Position numbers and translations under genes: made by a program. Source: Moniliophthora roreri (lineage: Eukaryota > Basidiomycota > Agaricomycetes > Agaricales > Marasmiaceae). From it: a stretch of DNA of 64,000 nucleotides. The notes under the pieces are model-generated. The model was not told the DNA's origin. It searched no databases and worked only from the letters and a program-made list of their open reading frames with translations. Below, in pieces: positions 61,225-64,000 of this stretch (the first letter of the stretch is position 1; every line of letters starts with the position of its first letter). Where the stretch lies: the NCBI GenBank assembly GCA_001466705.2, contig LATX02000154.1, positions 806,001 to 870,000 on the forward strand, given 5' to 3'.

Positions 61225-63282
61225 CTACAGCACCTCACGTCCTTCACCGTTGACCAATCTGAACGTTTTCAAGCCATCATCCTTTCTCCATGGTACTTCT
61301 TGTTCCCAGTGCGTAATGAGGACGACAGCCTGCTCATCATCGACTCCCGTGCCCTCTAATGTTCCATCACCTCTAAGGTAACTCCTGGCAGCTCGAAGCA
61401 TTCCCTCGTCCATACCGCTCCAAACTTCGTCCAGGAGAAGTAATCGCGGGCGTGCGACCAGAGCACGCATGAGTAGGACCATACGTTGTTCACCAACAGA
61501 CAGCGAGACGAATGGCCGTTTCGAAAACTCTTCAGCTTTCGCTCTGGCCGTCTTAACGTCTGGATGTGACACCCACGCTCCAGGTCCTAAACTCGTCAAT
61601 ACCTCCCACATCCTTTGAATTCTCCATCGTTCCTCTTCACCGCCCTCAACAAACTCCCTAATTTTGCCAATGCCGTATCGCTTCCCTTCCTTACCGACAC
61701 CAAGACCAATTCCAACACCCTTCGAGCCTCTTGGAACGTAGCCACCATCGAATCCGGTTCCGACGACGTCCCAGACAAGCATTCCAGGCTAAAACCGTTA
61801 TGCTCAGCATCGTCTCGCTGCATGAAACAAGAATCTTACCCTGCGAGGAAACGCATCGAAAATCTCAGGTGATACCACACCAATCATAGAACCTGACTGC
61901 AGATGTGGTGTCGGAATCGACCTGCGTTGGTTTGAAAAGAGCTTGAGGTGACGTTCACTTGGATTAGAGTTTCCTTCTGCTGAAGATGTATAGCAATTGG
62001 GCGATTGTGTGTAGGATTGTGGATGGTCTCCAATCATAATAGCAAGGAGTGAAGTCTTTCCAGAGCCATTCTCTCCCTGTAGATGCCATCTCTCGCCTTG
62101 TCGAATTTGCCAGTTGATGTCTTTGAGCACCTGTGATGTACACTATATGACTAGGTGTTGTAAAGTACATGGTGTGTGAACGTACCTTTCTACCAGAGTA
62201 TTCGAGTCGGACGTTCTTCATATCAACAATGACCTCACCAGTCTTCTTCTCCGTAACCTTCGTGGAGAGTGGCTCGAACCCTGTCCCGAAGAGTTTGTAC
62301 TTGCTGTCGGCTAACTTCCCCTGTAAGTACTCGTCTCGAGTTCCACTTATAACACGACGGCCTCCAACCAGCGCAACGTTCGTTATCCATGTAGGAATGT
62401 CGTCGTGAGTCCGAAGACCGAGGAGAATTCGAGGGCTCGCACTGGCGTGAAGTTCATGGAGGAGAGAAAGAAGCTTGGGACGTGTCTGGATGTCTAATCC
62501 GGCTATCGAGCATGTCCCTTCATTAGCAAGGATGCATAGCTGTAGATTGTGAAGGGACCTACTTAGTGGTTCATCCAAAATCAACAACTCCACCTTTGGT
62601 TTTCTGAGCACGGCTCTCAAGATCCTCGCACGCCTCGTCTGACCATTACTCAGAGCTATAATGGGCAAGTCCATGAACGGCGAAAGACCCATACTTTCTG
62701 CGAGATCGTGAAGTAGCCGTTTGTCTTCTTCCGACATTCTGTGCTCCTCCGGAGTAGTGTCTTTTGAAAATGGGTCATTGGCAATTCCTAGGCTGGTATA
62801 AAGACTCTGCCTGAGAGTAATCTTGTCTTCTTCATGCACTGCTCCATAACGCGCCGAATAGTCATAGAAATCTGTATTTGTACTTGACCGAGGTCGATGG
62901 GTGAATGACACGGTAGTGATTGCGGAAGTCGGGTCTTGTGTTTTGAGAAACGGAAAGAGTGCGCCAGGTGGGTATGGCGATATCCGAAAATGGCCTAGGA
63001 GAGTCTGAGAAGAGTCTGTTCAGGCTTCGTTCAGAAATCCGATTACTATGATTGACGACGACGAACTTGAAACAGGAGATTTTTCTCTCCAGAACCAGTG
63101 CCAACGATTGCCCAGCTTTCCTTATCCCTAACCGTCCATTCTACGTCGGTGAAAATGGGTCGATCTCTGGTTGCGCCAAAGGAATAGATATCCGCCTTTG
63201 GAATGCTGATAATTGTCGAGGAAGAGGACGCTCGAGACAGTGCCGGTGACTTGACCAAGCTAAACTGCCTGGTTTTGAGCAT
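61225..63282 (-). CDS. Twin ATP-binding-cassette protein (YDR061W/ModF-like)
   Basis: Soluble protein with two ABC ATPase domains and no membrane spans, 609 residues; related to yeast YDR061W. Exons in coding order 63067-63282, 62563-63004, 62186-62502, 61840-62130 and 61225-61788. A basic, Ser-rich N-terminus (MLKTRQFSLVKSPALSRASS) suggests import into mitochondria. Domain 1: a degenerate Walker A (VGTGSGEKNLL in place of GSGKST), signature LSNGQTRRARI, Walker B LLILDEPLTGLD. Domain 2: normal Walker A GENGSGKTSLL, signature LSVGEQRMVLL, Walker B LLLLDEVWSGMD, H-loop LITHWEQEVP. Domain 2 has a long Ser/Asn-rich insert after its Walker A. The function of the family is unknown; a mitochondrial role is inferred from the leader. 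Its stop is 92 bp from the convergent metacaspase stop. Confidence 0.85.
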
Positions 63283-63389
63283 GGCTTAGTGATGGTGCAG
63301 TGGGAAAGTTGCAATTTCTGACTCGATCCTTTCATTCAAACCACCACCAATATTTACTGTCACTCCGATTTGAACAATGCTGCGTCCGA

Positions 63390-64000
63390 TTGGACGCGAC
63401 TGATTTGGTGCGTTTCACAGCTGTTACTATTGTAGGCGCGACTGTCGCGAATATCGCAACTTTCCGCCTGGTTCTCCGAATTTACGGAGGAGGATGCTAT
63501 GGGATGATGCGTGGGCATTCTTCTCCATGGATGCGATTGTGATCTTCTTGACGGGCACGCTCAAAACCCGGTTAGTGTTGAGCGCTTTTCATTTTGACCT
63601 TTACTCAAGCTCATGTTCTGTTCGCGGGTGCTCATTCCCAATCCCCACAACGTCAAGACCGCAGTATACTACATGATCGATGAGGGATTCCATGGTGTGA
63701 TCTGGAGTGCCCGAGTCTCGATCCTACTTATGGACATCCGTCTGACCTTCGGTCGCTTTCGTATATTACTGAAATTTATGGTCACTGTGGTGTTCATCAT
63801 AACTTGGTCTATCCTCTCCTCTCAGGTATTGTCTCAAGACCATACTCAATGCGTCCTACTGCATACAGGTCTCCTTTGAACTCATTGGAGCGGATAATTT
63901 GCGCCCCAGGGCTGTTTTTCTGCGGATTGGGCCTGTGAGGGCGAGCCAAGTTGGAAGGATAAGTCTACACCTCAATGCGCCCTAGGGAAAAGGTAGAGTC
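63390..64000 (+). pseudogene. Integral membrane protein gene, frame-disrupted and cut by window edge
   Basis: Remains of, or a misread copy of, a basidiomycete multi-span membrane protein. Recognisable blocks in order: FTAVTIVGATVANIATFRLVLRIY (frame of 63301), LWDDAWAFFSMDAIVIFL (frame shifted by one base after about 63480), NPHNVKTAVYYMIDEGFHGVIWSARVSILL (exon from about 63610) and SWKDKSTPQCALGK near the edge. The first two blocks lie in different frames with no possible intron between them, and the next junction works only with an unusually short intron (35 nt, 63575-63609). No ATG precedes the first block in frame. This could be a decaying gene or a one-base sequence error. In intact relatives the same blocks form consecutive membrane spans; function unknown. 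Confidence 0.5.

Overview
This window is nuclear DNA from a filamentous basidiomycete fungus, most likely an agaricomycete. Genes are packed closely on both strands and are cut by very many short introns (I place about 190, nearly all 47-70 nt, GT-AG with a few GC-AG). Each conserved protein can be read only after splicing. Products point to a fungus (ERG24 sterol reductase, OPT transporter, type I metacaspase, Srs2) and several families are typical of mushroom-forming fungi (ubiquitin-like proteins with a WEA-type tail, NLR-like N-terminal domains, GH5_5 and GH79 enzymes). I derived the exon models by hand from splice signals, reading-frame continuity and remembered family motifs. No alignment or transcript data were available.

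Layout. 1-1256: an orphan basidiomycete gene running off the left edge (-). 2274-9306: ERG24 (+) convergent with phosphoglucomutase (-), then a ubiquitin-like protein (-) and a small orphan (+). 9362-16373: two secreted glycoside hydrolases, GH79 (-) and GH5 (+), either side of a SARAF-like membrane protein (+). 16543-21430: two membrane transporters in tandem on the minus strand (MFS, OPT). 22641-33194: a plus-strand run of BCS1-type AAA ATPase, cytosolic methionyl-tRNA synthetase, a short-chain dehydrogenase and a BAR-domain protein; a 646-bp inverted-repeat element sits in the promoter of the synthetase. 34206-57516: mostly minus-strand genes for Mediator MED19, an SMP/C2 lipid-transfer-like protein, a second MFS paralogue, an HSP20-like protein, an Srs2/UvrD helicase, an NLR-like N-terminal domain protein, a 25-exon sugar transporter and the ribosome-biogenesis factor MPP10. 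58568-64000: metacaspase (+), a twin ATP-binding-cassette protein (-) and a disrupted membrane-protein gene cut by the right edge (+).

The genes do not form one pathway or a biosynthetic cluster: the window is mainly housekeeping with some nutrient-acquisition genes (cellulase, glucuronidase-like enzyme, sugar, peptide and MFS transporters). The most unusual material is in gene architecture: microexons of 5-12 nt whose inclusion is needed to keep conserved motifs, a stop codon alone in its own exon, GC-AG introns including one that splits an exon left intact in a paralogue, and frame-neutral exons in the metacaspase prodomain. I found no CRISPR array, rRNA, recognisable tRNA or viral sequence.
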